Positions 9,394 to 18,812 of a stretch of 20,023 nt of DNA are shown in pieces. The translations under genes were made by a program, and so were the position numbers. Every line of letters starts with the position of its first letter. The stretch's first letter is position 1. The DNA is from Botryllus schlosseri (taxonomy: Eukaryota; Chordata; Ascidiacea; Stolidobranchia; Styelidae): the NCBI GenBank assembly GCA_000444245.1, contig ATSW01007469.1, forward strand, positions 1 to 20,023, read 5' to 3'. The notes beneath the pieces are model-generated. The model was not told the origin of the DNA, did no database searches, and saw only the letters and a program-made list of their open reading frames with translations.

Positions 9394-10212
9394 CTGGAAA
9401 AAATGGTAATGTCAAATTCTAGCGATAAATAGACCTTGAACGCTGAACTGGTCGTATCGCAACATACTAAACATGTCGCATAAATGACACTTCCGTGATG
9501 TGTGATCAACCGATCGCATTGTCAATGAAAGCGGGATGATTTAGTGTGGAACGGGCATTATTTTATATGTGATCGCATAAAATGTGCATACCTAAACTTT
9601 CCACATCATCTATACACTTTTGACATCAAAATTATAGGCACAAGAAAACTTGGCTTGCGGCATAATACTCGATAATACTCATGTACTCAATTTCCCTGAA
9701 TAGTTTTAATCTATATGGTACTTGGCAAAAGGTTTTTGTGACTGACCATTTCTATTTCTACGACGACAATTCTTGAAACCAGAGTTAATTTTTTATTAGA
9801 CTTCATAAAATCGAAGTCCGCGTTGGATGCATTTGCATCAATACTTTGAGTGAACAACCCCATAAAATTTCAAGCTGTCTAAAAGGAAGATTCTCGACAA
9901 TTTTTGTTCACTTGCAACCGCTAAAAGCGAAGTTATTGCAGTTGAAAATTTTGAATTGGCAAGAGCAGCCTGGACGGTGAGTAATCCCAGAATTATGAAT
10001 CTAATACTCAAATAACTTGGTTTCTACGGGTCAGAATTGCGTCAGATTTGTTTCGCATTGTTTTTGTAGACAACTGATCAATTTCATGGAGTTGACAGCA
10101 AAATTTGAAATATTTTAGAAAATTTTTTTATAATAAATTCAAAATTTTCAAAACTACTGTGCGTTCGCATCTGTCAGTTAGCATCGAGCCAGATTGGGTG
10201 TATAGCATTTTT
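9394..10212. other. Intron segment, mostly featureless
   Basis: This is the right-hand (5') part of the 1,551-bp intron between exons 9 and 10 as drawn on the plus strand. Around 9540-9640 it resembles 12500-12579 plus 13800-13820 (shared GGGCATTATTTT-like, CTTTCCACATCATCTATAC and TTATA blocks). Otherwise nothing was recognised. Confidence 0.45.
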
Positions 10213-10719
10213 CGAGGTCGAGTTCGACCGATTATCGACATGGACGATTATCGAGGCCGACATCGCGGCCGATATTTTATACTTAAAAAAATTCAAAAAT
10301 TACGGATATTCAATGCTCCGTGTTCTCAATCTCAAGAAATCGACGACGCAAAGGGCGATATATGACAGATATACCCTTGCAGGACGAGTTTAACTGGGTG
10401 AGCATGCAGAGGAACTACTCTTCCTGCATTACAATCTACCTTTTCTGGACTGATCTGCAATTCTGTATCATGTTTTGCTTTTTGGGTTATCCCAAATTTC
10501 ATCGAATGTGCACAATTAAACAATAATTCTTTTTAATTTCAGTTTTCTTGTTTGTTGATCAGCTTTCTATGGCATGAACAAGCGTCATCTTGCCTTATAT
10601 ATAATAATTTTGGTGAAATTGTTCTCTGCTCCTATTAATATCGGTCTATGATATCGGTATCGGTGAGTGAGCTGATATATCGGTATCGGCCAGTAAAAAT
10701 CAATATCGGTTGACCTCTA
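10213..10719. mobile_element. hAT-like element with ATCGG-rich ends, about 507 bp
   Basis: The left end CGAGGTCGAGTTCGACCGAT is followed by repeated CGAT/GGCCGA units. The right end, complemented, reads TAGAGGTCAACCGATATT and continues with GGCCGATACCGATAT. Ends of the type AGAGGTCAACCGATAT...GGCCGATA are typical of a widespread group of animal hAT nonautonomous elements. The middle has no transposase-like frame. A clear 8-bp target duplication was not found, so exact ends are uncertain by a few bases. Confidence 0.65.
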
Positions 10720-10944
10720 GTTTTTATAGGCAACCCAACAATTTAATCAGGGAAGCCCTGGAATCTAAAAAAACGCACAGACCAAACTTTATATATTCTA
10801 TTTCTGCTTGAAATCTTAGAAATTGCTCTTTACTTTTACTTAAGCTAGCAGAATCGAAAAGCAGCAACGTCAAACAACACTTTACAAGCATAAGATGTCA
10901 GACAGCGTATTCACAACAGCACGAAAATTTGAAAATAATCTCAC

Positions 10945-11089
10945 CAGTTTTGATTCGACGCGTTACCGTGTTACTCTCATCTTTTCTATCCCCGGGAGTT
11001 CTGACGGCCTGTACGTCAATTTCATAATCGGTGTCCGGCAACAATTCTGACAACACCACACCAGTAGAGTCTGCATTGACTTCAACAAC
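10945..11089 (-). CDS. Exon 9: FN3 domain E, second half
   Basis: This exon is 145 bp, phase 0 to 1, between acceptor GTTTTTCTAG and donor GTGAGATT. It encodes VVEVNADSTGVVLSELL, then LPDTDYEIDVQAVRT (the FN3 E-F motif) and strand G ending RRIKT. It has no in-frame ATG. The split codon gives Gly with exon 10. Confidence 0.88.
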
Positions 11090-11264
11090 CTAGAAAAACG
11101 ACGTTTGAATCACTTTGCTGTCAAAAAATTCATTCCGGAGTCCAAAAATAAACTTAATGCAGTATCCAGAAGACCAGCTTACAAGCCAATCCGCTAAATA
11201 TACTTTAATTTTATTTTCCATTGCAAAATACATGAGGTTGATGGCTTGCCTATTGATTACAGAA

Positions 11265-11340
11265 ATAATACTGACGATTACCCCTGGCGGCTGTCAGCCG
11301 AAAATATTCGGGCTCATCTCAATATGAATACACTTTTCAA
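11265..11340 (-). repeat. Repeat R, fragment
   Basis: On the minus strand it reads ATGAGCCCGAATATTTTCGG, CTGACAGCCGCCAGGGGTAA and TCGTCAG, matching the centre of family R. It directly precedes a hAT MITE fragment on the plus strand. Confidence 0.55.
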
Positions 11341-11390
11341 TTGATTTGTGACTTTAGAACATGATTTAGCATGTTGTTTAAGATTAACGT

Positions 11391-11499
11391 ACAGCTTGTT
11401 TAAGACCAGTAATATGTGAAAACTGTAGAAGACTTTCAATGCTTGAAAATTTGTTTTGAAATTTAGCTGTTCGCAAGCAGAAAATGGTGAAAACCACTG
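11391..11499 (+). mobile_element. hAT MITE fragment (right end)
   Basis: It matches the right third of the MITE at 1892-2233. Shared blocks are the CAGCTTGTTTAAGACCAGTA-like stretch, ATATGTGAAAACT, the GAAATTT...TTCGC region and an end GTGAAAACCACTG (compare GTTGAGAACCTCTG). The left end of the element is missing, so this is a truncated relative. Confidence 0.55.
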
Positions 11500-11600
11500 C
11501 TAGTTGATCAATTTTAATCACTGATCTTCTGGCTATTTGTTGCCGCTTATCCATTAATGAACCAAAGGTAAGCACTCGCATTTTCCGACGTGCCATTCAC

Positions 11601-11815
11601 AGCTTGGTAGCGCACGATGTAATAAGACACTTCAGAGTCCGGTTGGCTCCAATCCAAAGTGTAGGAATCGTTCGGAAGAGGTCTCAAGAAGACATTGACC
11701 GGTTTTACATCCACTTGATCGGTCTCCACTCGAGTGACGACAGGCTGGGATTGCACCGACAGATCGTTGTTGATGGCCGTGACTCGGACTTCGTATTCAG
11801 TACCAGGCTGAAGAT
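11601..11815 (-). CDS. Exon 8: FN3 D second half fused to E first half
   Basis: This exon is 215 bp, phase 1 to 0. It opens with DLQPGTEYEVRVTAINND (end of domain D), crosses a short linker (VETDQVDVKPVNVFL) and runs into domain E with NDSYTLDWSQPD and SYYIVRYQA. The inter-domain intron seen elsewhere is absent. Several GT sites follow, but only the GTGAATGGC donor keeps phase 0 with exon 9, so the left boundary is chosen by phase and is somewhat less certain than the others. Confidence 0.82.
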
Positions 11816-11924
11816 CTACCAAATTTCAATTGCAATAAATATTAAGGACCAAACAGCAAGAGAGGGGTTATCTACTCCCAGTAATCTGAAGATATTCTTG
11901 CCAGTACAGAACATCAATACACAA

Positions 11925-12060
11925 TTGAATATTAAATTCATAATGAAATAAACACAAATATTTTCAGCTCATACTCGCCAGGGGTAATCAACAGCAACTA
12001 GTAGAGATTTCAAAAGAACTCTGAATATCAAAAATATGACATGACTATGCTACATATTGC
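11925..12060 (+). repeat. Repeat R, copy in the D intron
   Basis: It contains AATGAAATAAACACAAATAT, TTTCAGCTCATACTCGCCAG, GGGTAATCAACAGCAACTAG and AGAGATTTCAAAAGAACTCT, closely following the consensus of the other copies. It lies on the plus strand in the intron between exons 7 and 8. Confidence 0.65.
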
Positions 12061-12579
12061 TGACACACTATTTCATGATACAGTTGTTGATATACAATGT
12101 TCAATATGAATATAATATCTCAGCAATTTGTATCAGTATTAACATGAAAAATACAACAAGCCCTATTAAACAAGACGTTTTGCACAAACTACAGCAAAAC
12201 GCATCACTCTATAAATTATGACAGACAAGATTGTAATGATTCAAGGCAGATAGCAGAGACGATTATTTTCTGAGTACTGAAATTATAGACCATCTTTCAC
12301 CAAGAGTCATATCACGAACAAGAATTATAGCATCAGATGCTTTTTTCCCGCTCGGAAAGCATTGAAACCTCGGTTGACCGACACAGCAACCGAAATCAGA
12401 AGCGCAAAGCCAGCCACGTTAATGAATATATGAGATTTCGGTGAGTCATGATCACAGAGTAGAATGAAATAGGTATGGTCGAAAATATACCCAACATCAT
12501 TTTGTGGTGTAGAGCTGGGATAATTTTCTTTGTGATTGTGTAATAAGGCCCTTGGTTGAACTTTTCACATCGTCTATAC

Positions 12580-13791
12580 CGGAGGTCTCAAACATGCGAC
12601 CCGCAGGCCGAACGCGGCCCGCGACGGCATTTTCGATATCGAAGTATTCGAAGTATATTTTTTTTAATATGAGAACTGGAAATTTGTTCTAAAACTACTC
12701 CTGAAACACGGAAACTACTCATCAAAATTGTCGACTATTGCATCACTTTCAAAAGTTACCACGCAGCGGAAGATCAGCTATCGCGTCACATTACTTGTTT
12801 ATGATGGTAAAACATGACCCATTGATGATTCGTGACTGAAAATTGTGATTTGGACTTGGGTGCGACCTTTTGTAGAATTACTCGAACTCGAACCCAATGG
12901 GTGATAAAATAAAAATGACTCGAGTTGAGTCGCATCAAACGTTACAATCAGAGAAGGACTTATTGTGACACCGTGACTTGGTACAACCACGGACGCAACA
13001 AACCCTCAAACTGGTAATGGGGAATGGTAATATATCAAAAGGTCGTAGCTTGTGTTGCGTTGCTTATTTAGATATCTAAGCAGGTCGGTATGGCAACCAT
13101 TGGCATTATGTTGCCATTTGGATGTATAGTTAATTGCATCCTGTATCATCTTGTTATTGTTGCCAATTAAATGTGGCGAGTATAAAGTAGCCATAGCCTA
13201 TGCTTCGCAGCTATATCACCGAAGGATACTTTAATGATTGAACATTTCTATTGCTATGGCAGAATAATCACTATATTGAAGTTGTTATAGATCTGTTCTA
13301 ATATTCGAAGGTAAATGTAAAGCTGATTTAATTTGACTTTGGTAATGACATGATCAATAGCCTAGTTATCAGGAGTATGTCTGAAACCCGGATTAGGCTG
13401 TACTGCTCCAATGCTCTGATATGAGATCAATATTTGCAAAATTCTAAAATATTCTACCTATAATCGTGACACGTAAAAGGTTCGCTAGCTGCAAAATTAT
13501 AATGCGACAGCTTTTACGATGCCCTGATGCATTTGTACTCTCGTATGTTGTGAGTGTCTAAAACTAAATATACAGCAACTATGTCAAGTACCACAGCAAT
13601 TTTATTCCAATATTTTAAAATGTAATTTTTTTCGTGCCAGGCGTGAATTTACAATAGTAAATCACATTTTCAAGATGCGTGTGGAATGTCAGTCTGAAAG
13701 GTCCCGCCAAATAAGGCCTACTTGGAAATACATTGAATTCTCCTATTATTGGTACTGCGGCCCGCGGGCACATTTGAGATTGAGACCTCTG
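12580..13791. mobile_element. hAT-like nonautonomous element, 1,212 bp
   Basis: The left end CGGAGGTCTCAAACATGCGA and the complement of the right end, CAGAGGTCTCAATCTCAAAT, form an imperfect terminal inverted repeat. Each end has a GC-rich subterminal block (GCGGCCCGC on the left, GCGGCCCGCGGGC on the right). Flanking GTCTATAC (12572-12579) and ATCTATAC (13792-13799) form an 8-bp target duplication with one mismatch. The two minus-strand frames inside (12799-12990, 13006-13194) show no transposase motifs, so I take it as nonautonomous. It makes up most of the intron between exons 7 and 8. Confidence 0.8.
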
Positions 13792-13853
13792 ATCTATACT
13801 CTTATAATTTCATAATCGACACCAATTCGCGTACTGCAGCTATTTCAACGTAC

Positions 13854-14027
13854 CAGTAACCGTAACAGAATTTCTTCTACCATCAACGGGAACAGTAATC
13901 GTTTGGGAGCCATCGGACGGGATGAATTCGACGCGATATTCAGTAACGTCACCCGTGGACGGTCGCCATCTCAGCGTTACTTCCTGTTCGTCAGGCTGTT
14001 CCTCGATGATTTCAGGCTGGTCCAGAG
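13854..14027 (-). CDS. Exon 7: FN3 domain D, first half
   Basis: This exon is 174 bp, phase 1 to 1, with acceptor GCTTACAG and donor GTACGTTG. It encodes PLDQPEIIEEQP, the strand-B tryptophan in EVTLRWRPS and the strand-C tyrosine in TEYRVEFIPS, and ends SVTV plus a split Thr-Gly region. The hAT-like element at 12580-13791 ends only 62 bp beyond its 3' splice site. Confidence 0.9.
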
Positions 14028-14783
14028 CTGTAAGCGACATTGAATTAGAGCCCATCTAATACATGATTTTTGAGCAAATACCAATAAAATTAGTAACTAG
14101 TGTCTTCAATGATTGCCTCAATATATTCAGTCGATGTTGAAAGGATGTGGAATCTAGCCTGAGGAGCATTTTCAAAATGTTGGAGGATTTGTTTGGACAG
14201 CTTTACATAGCCATTGCCGTGCTTGGAGATGAAATAAAACTGCATCTGGATGCCTGTAAGCGATAACAAATATATCAATATTGTAGTTTTCTACTATGCT
14301 CTAATTTTGTTCTGAGATAATTTTTGGTTTTCCCGAAAATGCTACAGCAGAACAGTATAGTGCGAAACGAGCCAGGCTTGGTTTACAGACATTTGCCAAC
14401 CTCGTACTTACGAGGAAGAATTTGGAGTTTTCATCAACTGAACTTGATTTTCGATGTATTTTCTCCTCATTTGGGATTTGATAAAACTTACAAGTTTTTG
14501 CGAATAGAGTAATTTCAACTCTAACCTAATTCGGTTGCGCTAACATGTAATACCAATCCGATTTGGGATCGCAGAAAATTTGCTTTCCCACTCTCTGCTA
14601 CCATGCTGTGGCGTCATGAAAATTGCCGGACTGTTTTTACCTATAGGCTAATGGCAGTTACCGACATTTCATTCAAAGCGTGATATCTACTCGATACTAA
14701 CGACAAACTGATAGAAGGCAGGGCTCCATATTGAATTGATGATTCCAAAGAAAAGCGGAAAAGCGTCATTCAATTTATCTTAC
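14028..14783. other. Intron without recognised content
   Basis: This 756-bp intron lies between exons 6 and 7. No repeat of family R, no terminal inverted repeats and no extra FN3 segment were found. Confidence 0.55.
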
Positions 14784-14964
14784 GTGACGTGACTCGCACG
14801 ATGTTGGGTCTGCTGGTTTTTCTTCCGTCAACCGCTACGACTTGGATAACGTATTCTGTCGCGGGTAGCAGGTCGGAGAGGACAGTGCCGCCCCTAGTCC
14901 CAGGGACGAAAACCGAATTGACTTCGGAGCTGTCACCGGTCGAAGACACCGGGAAATATCGGAT
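14784..14964 (-). CDS. Exon 6: FN3 domain C, second half
   Basis: This exon is 181 bp, phase 0 to 1, after acceptor TTCTTATTCCAG and before GTAAGATAA. It reads IRYFPVSSTGD, then LSDLLPATEYVIQVVAVDG (the FN3 L-P-x-T-x-Y motif) and ends VRVTS. It lacks an in-frame ATG. The intron between exons 5 and 6 is 1,356 bp and carries two R repeats and a cysteine-rich ORF. Confidence 0.88.
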
Positions 14965-15149
14965 CTGGAATAAGAAAGTAGAAATTAGTACTGATACGTT
15001 TAATTGTCATTGTTATTCCATTTTATGTTATGCGGTCAGTAATGAAGAAGTTCTACTTATTGCCAACTTGCATAATTTACTAAAGTGGGTATGTTTTTGG
15101 AATACTTCTATTTGAATAATTTTTCAAGCAAAACTTCTTAAGAGCTTCT

Positions 15150-15350
15150 TTGAGGTAGAGAACTTCAATATGCGACTGAATAGTATATTCGTCAACAATC
15201 GGATCACAAAATATGACGTCACCGGCATGAAGTTTCAATTATTCGGGGCGGAGAGAGCGCTTAAGCTCAATGTACTATTTTTAGACGTTACACTAACTAC
15301 TTCTGTAGGCACAGGCTTGGTTGGCGTCTTTTGATAAAATCGACTTCAAG
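15150..15350 (+). repeat. Repeat R, copy with 3' part
   Basis: The segment from ACAAAATATGACGTCA through GCGCTTAAGCTCAATGTACT, ATTTTTAGACGTTACACTAA and CTACTTCTGTAGGCACAGGC to TTTTGATAAAA aligns with 15965-16105. The left part is reduced to GAGGTAGAGAACTTCAATAT and TCGTCAACAA. Confidence 0.6.
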
Positions 15351-15481
15351 GCATTCAAATGAAAGTGTGAATGGCCTCTACAGACAACACGAAATCTCTC
15401 GTCTTGATAATTTTGGCGGAAACAGGATTATCCAACAAATGTTTGCCGATGGCAGAATTTATGGCCTTTACCTGTTCTGAA

Positions 15482-15775
15482 TTAAGCTTCCGGGTTTAGC
15501 AGAGTTGATGCATGCGTTCTTATAAATCTAGGGACATGCTGANTTATGACTTCCTGCGAACATTGTTTCGTNTTTGCCACATAGCCACAATCACGCTGGC
15601 ACTCATATATACNTGAACCTTTGTGGAAAAACTTTGTGGAAATGCAGGATGAACGTCTTTGTGTGTCACAGGGAGCGGTNGGATTTTCGCAAAAATCATA
15701 TTGGTCTTCAATACTACTTACTCTTAACATTGTGAATTTTGAAATGAATTTTACCTTTATGAGCGAAACAGTCAT
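15482..15775 (-). other. Cysteine-rich ORF, EGF-like spacing, in intron
   Basis: A minus-strand open frame of 97 codons ends at a stop at 15482. Its middle has six or seven cysteines: DFCEN, TAPCDTQRRSSCIST, then IYECQRDCGYVA and TKQCSQEV. The Y-x-C-x(n)-C-G-Y-x(6)-C ending recalls an EGF-like module, although EGF domains normally have one residue between the fourth and fifth cysteines and here there are three. Four ambiguous bases (15543, 15572, 15613, 15680) fall inside it. It lies in the phase-0 intron that splits FN3 domain C and has no splice sites I would trust. It could be a degraded exon copy, part of an unrecognised element, or chance. Confidence 0.3.
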
Positions 15776-15799
15776 AAAAATAATAATATTAAATAAATA

Positions 15800-16110
15800 T
15801 ATGCATTTGAAGAGACACTTGGAGATACAGAACTTTGGTAGGTCTATTCAATTGAATACCGTAGTATATTGATATTGAATTAAACGCGCATATCTTCAGC
15901 TGCCACTCGGCAAGAGTAATCGTCAACAACTAGCAGAGAATTCAAAAGAACTCAGTGCATCAACAGTCTTATTACAGAATATGATGTGAAATGCATAGAA
16001 ATTTGAGTTATCGAAGCGAACAAACATCTTAAACTCAATGCACTATTTTTAGATTATACACAAACTCCTTCCGTTGGTACAGACTAGGCGGGTTTTGATA
16101 AAAGACAGAA
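15800..16110 (+). repeat. Repeat R, longest uninterrupted copy
   Basis: It begins with CACTTGGAGATACAGAACTT and continues with GCATATCTTCAGCTGCCACT, CGGCAAGAGTAATCGTCAAC, AACTAGCAGAGAATTCAAAA and the 3' part with CTTAAACTCAATGCACTATT, TTTAGATTATACACAAACTC and GGGTTTTGATAAAA. It therefore shows left, centre and 3' modules in one piece and is the best reference copy in the window. Confidence 0.65.
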
Positions 16111-16320
16111 CATAAATCTGGATAATTCGCCCAGGTTACTATTCCAATTTTCACGTCTGTGACATTATATTTGGTGGGAAGATTGTTGACATACGAAATT
16201 ATTTTCAATATTCAATCCTTATAAGGTGTTCCACGCTTGCTACTATGTTCAATACAGTTCGAGCATAGCAGACGATGTTCTCGCTACAAATTGAGCATCT
16301 ATGAGGTGAAATCAGCTCAC

Positions 16321-16433
16321 CTCATACGTAGGAGCTGCATCATCGGTGTCCCACGTTATTTGCACAGAGCTAGACCCTTCTGTCGGGCTGTCGGTGGCTG
16401 GTTGGATAATGGCGTCTTTCGGCTTCTCCAATG
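16321..16433 (-). CDS. Exon 5: FN3 domain C, first half
   Basis: This exon is 113 bp, phase 1 to 0, between acceptor TATTTTCGCAG and donor GTGAGCTGA. The split codon from exon 4 gives Pro. It encodes PLEKPKDAIIQPAT, a Gly-Ser stretch and the strand-B tryptophan in SVQITWDTDD, ending APTYE. It has no in-frame ATG and was found by its splice signals, the FN3 pattern and matching phase. Confidence 0.85.
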
Positions 16434-16614
16434 CTGCGAAAATATTATACTTAAAGTAGTATTGGCCATCGGAAAAAATGGTCTTAACTGTGCGTCATTC
16501 AAACTAGGCATTCAAAAATGTTTGAAATTGTATGTATGTATGTTTGAAAGCATCGCCCTAACGACTGTGCTAAAATATCTTCAGTGCAGATGGATCATCT
16601 ACTTAAGTCATTGC

Positions 16615-17463
16615 TAGGGCGATTATTTTTTGACATGTGAAAATAAGTGAAAATTTTGCCAAAATGATAGCGTTAGGTCAAAAAATTGTCAAAACTGCTT
16701 ACAAAGTCAAAATTTTTTTCGCCTCTGCATTTCGTTTGTATCGTAGATTTTACACTGTAGGTGAACTTATGATTTGATATTTCACATCTTGTACCCTACT
16801 TCATAGGCCTACCATTGTAGACGACCCATTGTCTGCTCATTGTGAATCATAAACGGTCAAATGAAGCGAATAGGTTGACATGGTGTTATGCTTAACGTAC
16901 CGCAATATCCTAACTGAAGCAAGACTGCTTGGGCAATGCATGGTTCTTATATCAAGAAGCGCATGATGAAAAATTGCGATGTAGACACCATTGTCAGAAT
17001 GAAGCAACACGGTTTGTCACCAGCAGTGTACGCACAACTCCGGTGTTGTCAGCCACGACTGCTGCTGTTGAACGTTCTTTCTCCATTCTTGGCAAGCTAC
17101 TTAGTAGGGACAGATACTTTCTACCCGAGAATGTAGGAAAGTGTCTTTCGTTGTACTACTACAAATTTTAATTATTTCTACCAAAATACGTGATGTAACT
17201 ACTGGAATTCTTCATACATGCAAGTGTTTTCATGTAAAAATTTGTCAGTTTTTAAGTCAAAAACATTTTTTCATGTTAAACTACTTCGTAAGGAAAGACA
17301 GTTCCAAGCAGAAATGAATATAAGTGGTACAATTTTAATATCATGTGCGAAAAAAACCTAATTTGCATATGCGAGGTCAAAATTAGTTTTTTTTTTAAAG
17401 ATGTCAAAATTTGACTTTTTCAAGTCAAAATCTTCCGTTGTCAGGTAAAACAAAATCGCCCTA
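16615..17463 (+). mobile_element. Internally deleted hAT element, copy 2 (849 bp)
   Basis: Terminal inverted repeats TAGGGCGATT (left) and AATCGCCCTA (right) are flanked by GTCATTGC (16607-16614) and GTCATTAC (17464-17471), an 8-bp target duplication with one mismatch, as hAT transposons make. Subterminal GTCAAAA motifs recur at both ends. The inside keeps the C-terminal dimerisation region of a hAT transposase, and the rest of the transposase is missing, so it cannot move itself. It is better preserved than copy 1 at 6189-6922 and therefore probably younger. Confidence 0.88.
16929..17171 (+). pseudogene. hAT transposase C-terminal remnant
   Basis: This frame of 80 codons ends in a stop at 17171. 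From about residue 37 it reads TTPVLSATTAAVERSFS, then ILGKLLSRDRYFLPENV and a final CLSLYYYKF. This is the hATC dimerisation motif (A-x-E-R-x-F-S followed by L-x-x-x-R and the N-V helix), with the stop where transposases normally end. The BED finger, RNase H-like core and insertion domain are absent. The first 36 or so residues are not recognisable and may be out of frame or non-coding. Confidence 0.8.
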
Positions 17464-17471
17464 GTCATTAC

Positions 17472-18049
17472 TATCCAAGTATTTGTTAACCTATTGATAA
17501 CTACAGCAATGCCGTTTTGGCCATCGGGATAAGCAAATTGTATAAATGCATCCTAAAATGGATGCTATAAAATATAGGAAAGTACCAAGCAACTTGTGTG
17601 TGAAAAAAATGAAAAAAGCCAAAGCGAGTCACACTACCAAAGGTGACTTATGCAATCAAGAAATATGATGAAGTGTGCCAACGCTGTATAGAATTGCTGC
17701 TTTTATTAGTCTGTTCGATGTGATGCAAAAGGCCTTACATGTTGTGATTAACATGCGGTCGAGTTTAATGGGTAACTTAAATTTTCATGAAATCAAACGG
17801 TCAAGTTTCGTTGCCGATCTAGTAGCAGAGATAGACTCTATTTGGCTTTCCTTAATAGACTCAATCAGTGTTTCCAGTGCACGATCATGAGTACAATGAC
17901 AATAAGAACAATCAAAATTCTTTCCTGACTCAATTTTCCGCAATATGATATTTACGTTAAGTAGTAGGCAACTTTCATTTCAAAAACAAGATTTTTCTAT
18001 CCAAACAATGACAAACACTTCCACACACATGTATCATGATATATCTTAC
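17472..18049. other. Intron segment without recognised content
   Basis: This is the remainder of the 1,616-bp intron between exons 4 and 5, right of hAT copy 2. The 71-codon plus-strand frame at 17675-17890 has no recognisable domain. Confidence 0.5.
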
Positions 18050-18218
18050 GTGTCCTGATAGAAGCCTCAACGGGCTGACTGTTGTGATCATTGATGAGCG
18101 ACGTAACCTCAACAACATACTCGGTATCCGGTTGCAAATTGTTCAGAGTAGTCGCGATGTACGATTTACCAACAATCACAACTGATTTGTCCCTGCTTCC
18201 AGTTGGATAATACACAAC
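18050..18218 (-). CDS. Exon 4: FN3 domain B, second half
   Basis: This exon is 169 bp, phase 0 to 1. It starts after CTTCACAACAG with VVYYPTGSRD and carries the motif LQPDTEYVVEVTSL, then strand G ending SIRT before GTAAGATAT. An ATG upstream opens a longer frame to the right, but the acceptor and the phase-0 joint with exon 3 show that the extra residues are intronic. Confidence 0.88.
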
Positions 18219-18812
18219 CTGTTGTGAAGGAATTGCTCTGAACATTGTAGTGTGAATGGATTGTATCACTACATGGTAAATTTCTAGATACGGTCTGCCG
18301 GAAAACTGTAAATTGTATTTAGCATTAACTTGAGTGGATCAGAGTACGTATGCAGCCGCATGAAAACACTCGAGTAGGCTACTTCTAACTAAAATTTAAA
18401 GGCAGCTAGCCTACCTCTGGATCTCACCATCCAGCTAATTCTCAGTGGATCTCAGTGGACCAACACCACCAAGTATAACTAGCATGACTTCAGCACACTC
18501 ACTGAAAATATAAACGGGCTATGGTAATACACTAATGTCATAAGTACATGTGTTGCTTGGATGAAACCATCAAGTCCAACTGCAAACGCAAATGAGATAA
18601 ACAAGATTTGTAATGCATAGTTCATTTTGTGTAACAATATTTAATAGTAATGCAATAGATGTGTGATGCGGTTTGTCTTTGCGACTATGAAAAAATCGGG
18701 GTTCGTCAAAGGCTTGCAGAATAATGTAAGGCTTCACCAGGTTAGCAAGGATTGAGAACAACCAATCTAACGAAATCCTAGTTCATATCTCTAATAAAGA
18801 TCAATTTCTTAC
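18219..18812. other. Intron without recognised content
   Basis: This 594-bp intron lies between exons 3 and 4. A short local duplication (CTCAGTGGATCTCAGTGGA near 18443-18461) is the only structure noticed. Confidence 0.55.

Noticed and set aside
13006-13194. Minus-strand frame inside the 1.2-kb hAT-like element as a transposase piece
   Set aside because: None of the hAT motifs (BED finger, catalytic core, C-terminal dimerisation) are present.
16237-16617. 126-codon plus-strand open frame, the longest on that strand
   Set aside because: It overlaps exon 5 in antisense and runs into the hAT target site. It has no recognisable domain.
17675-17890. 71-codon plus-strand frame right of hAT copy 2
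   Set aside because: It lies outside the element's target duplications and has no transposase or other motif.
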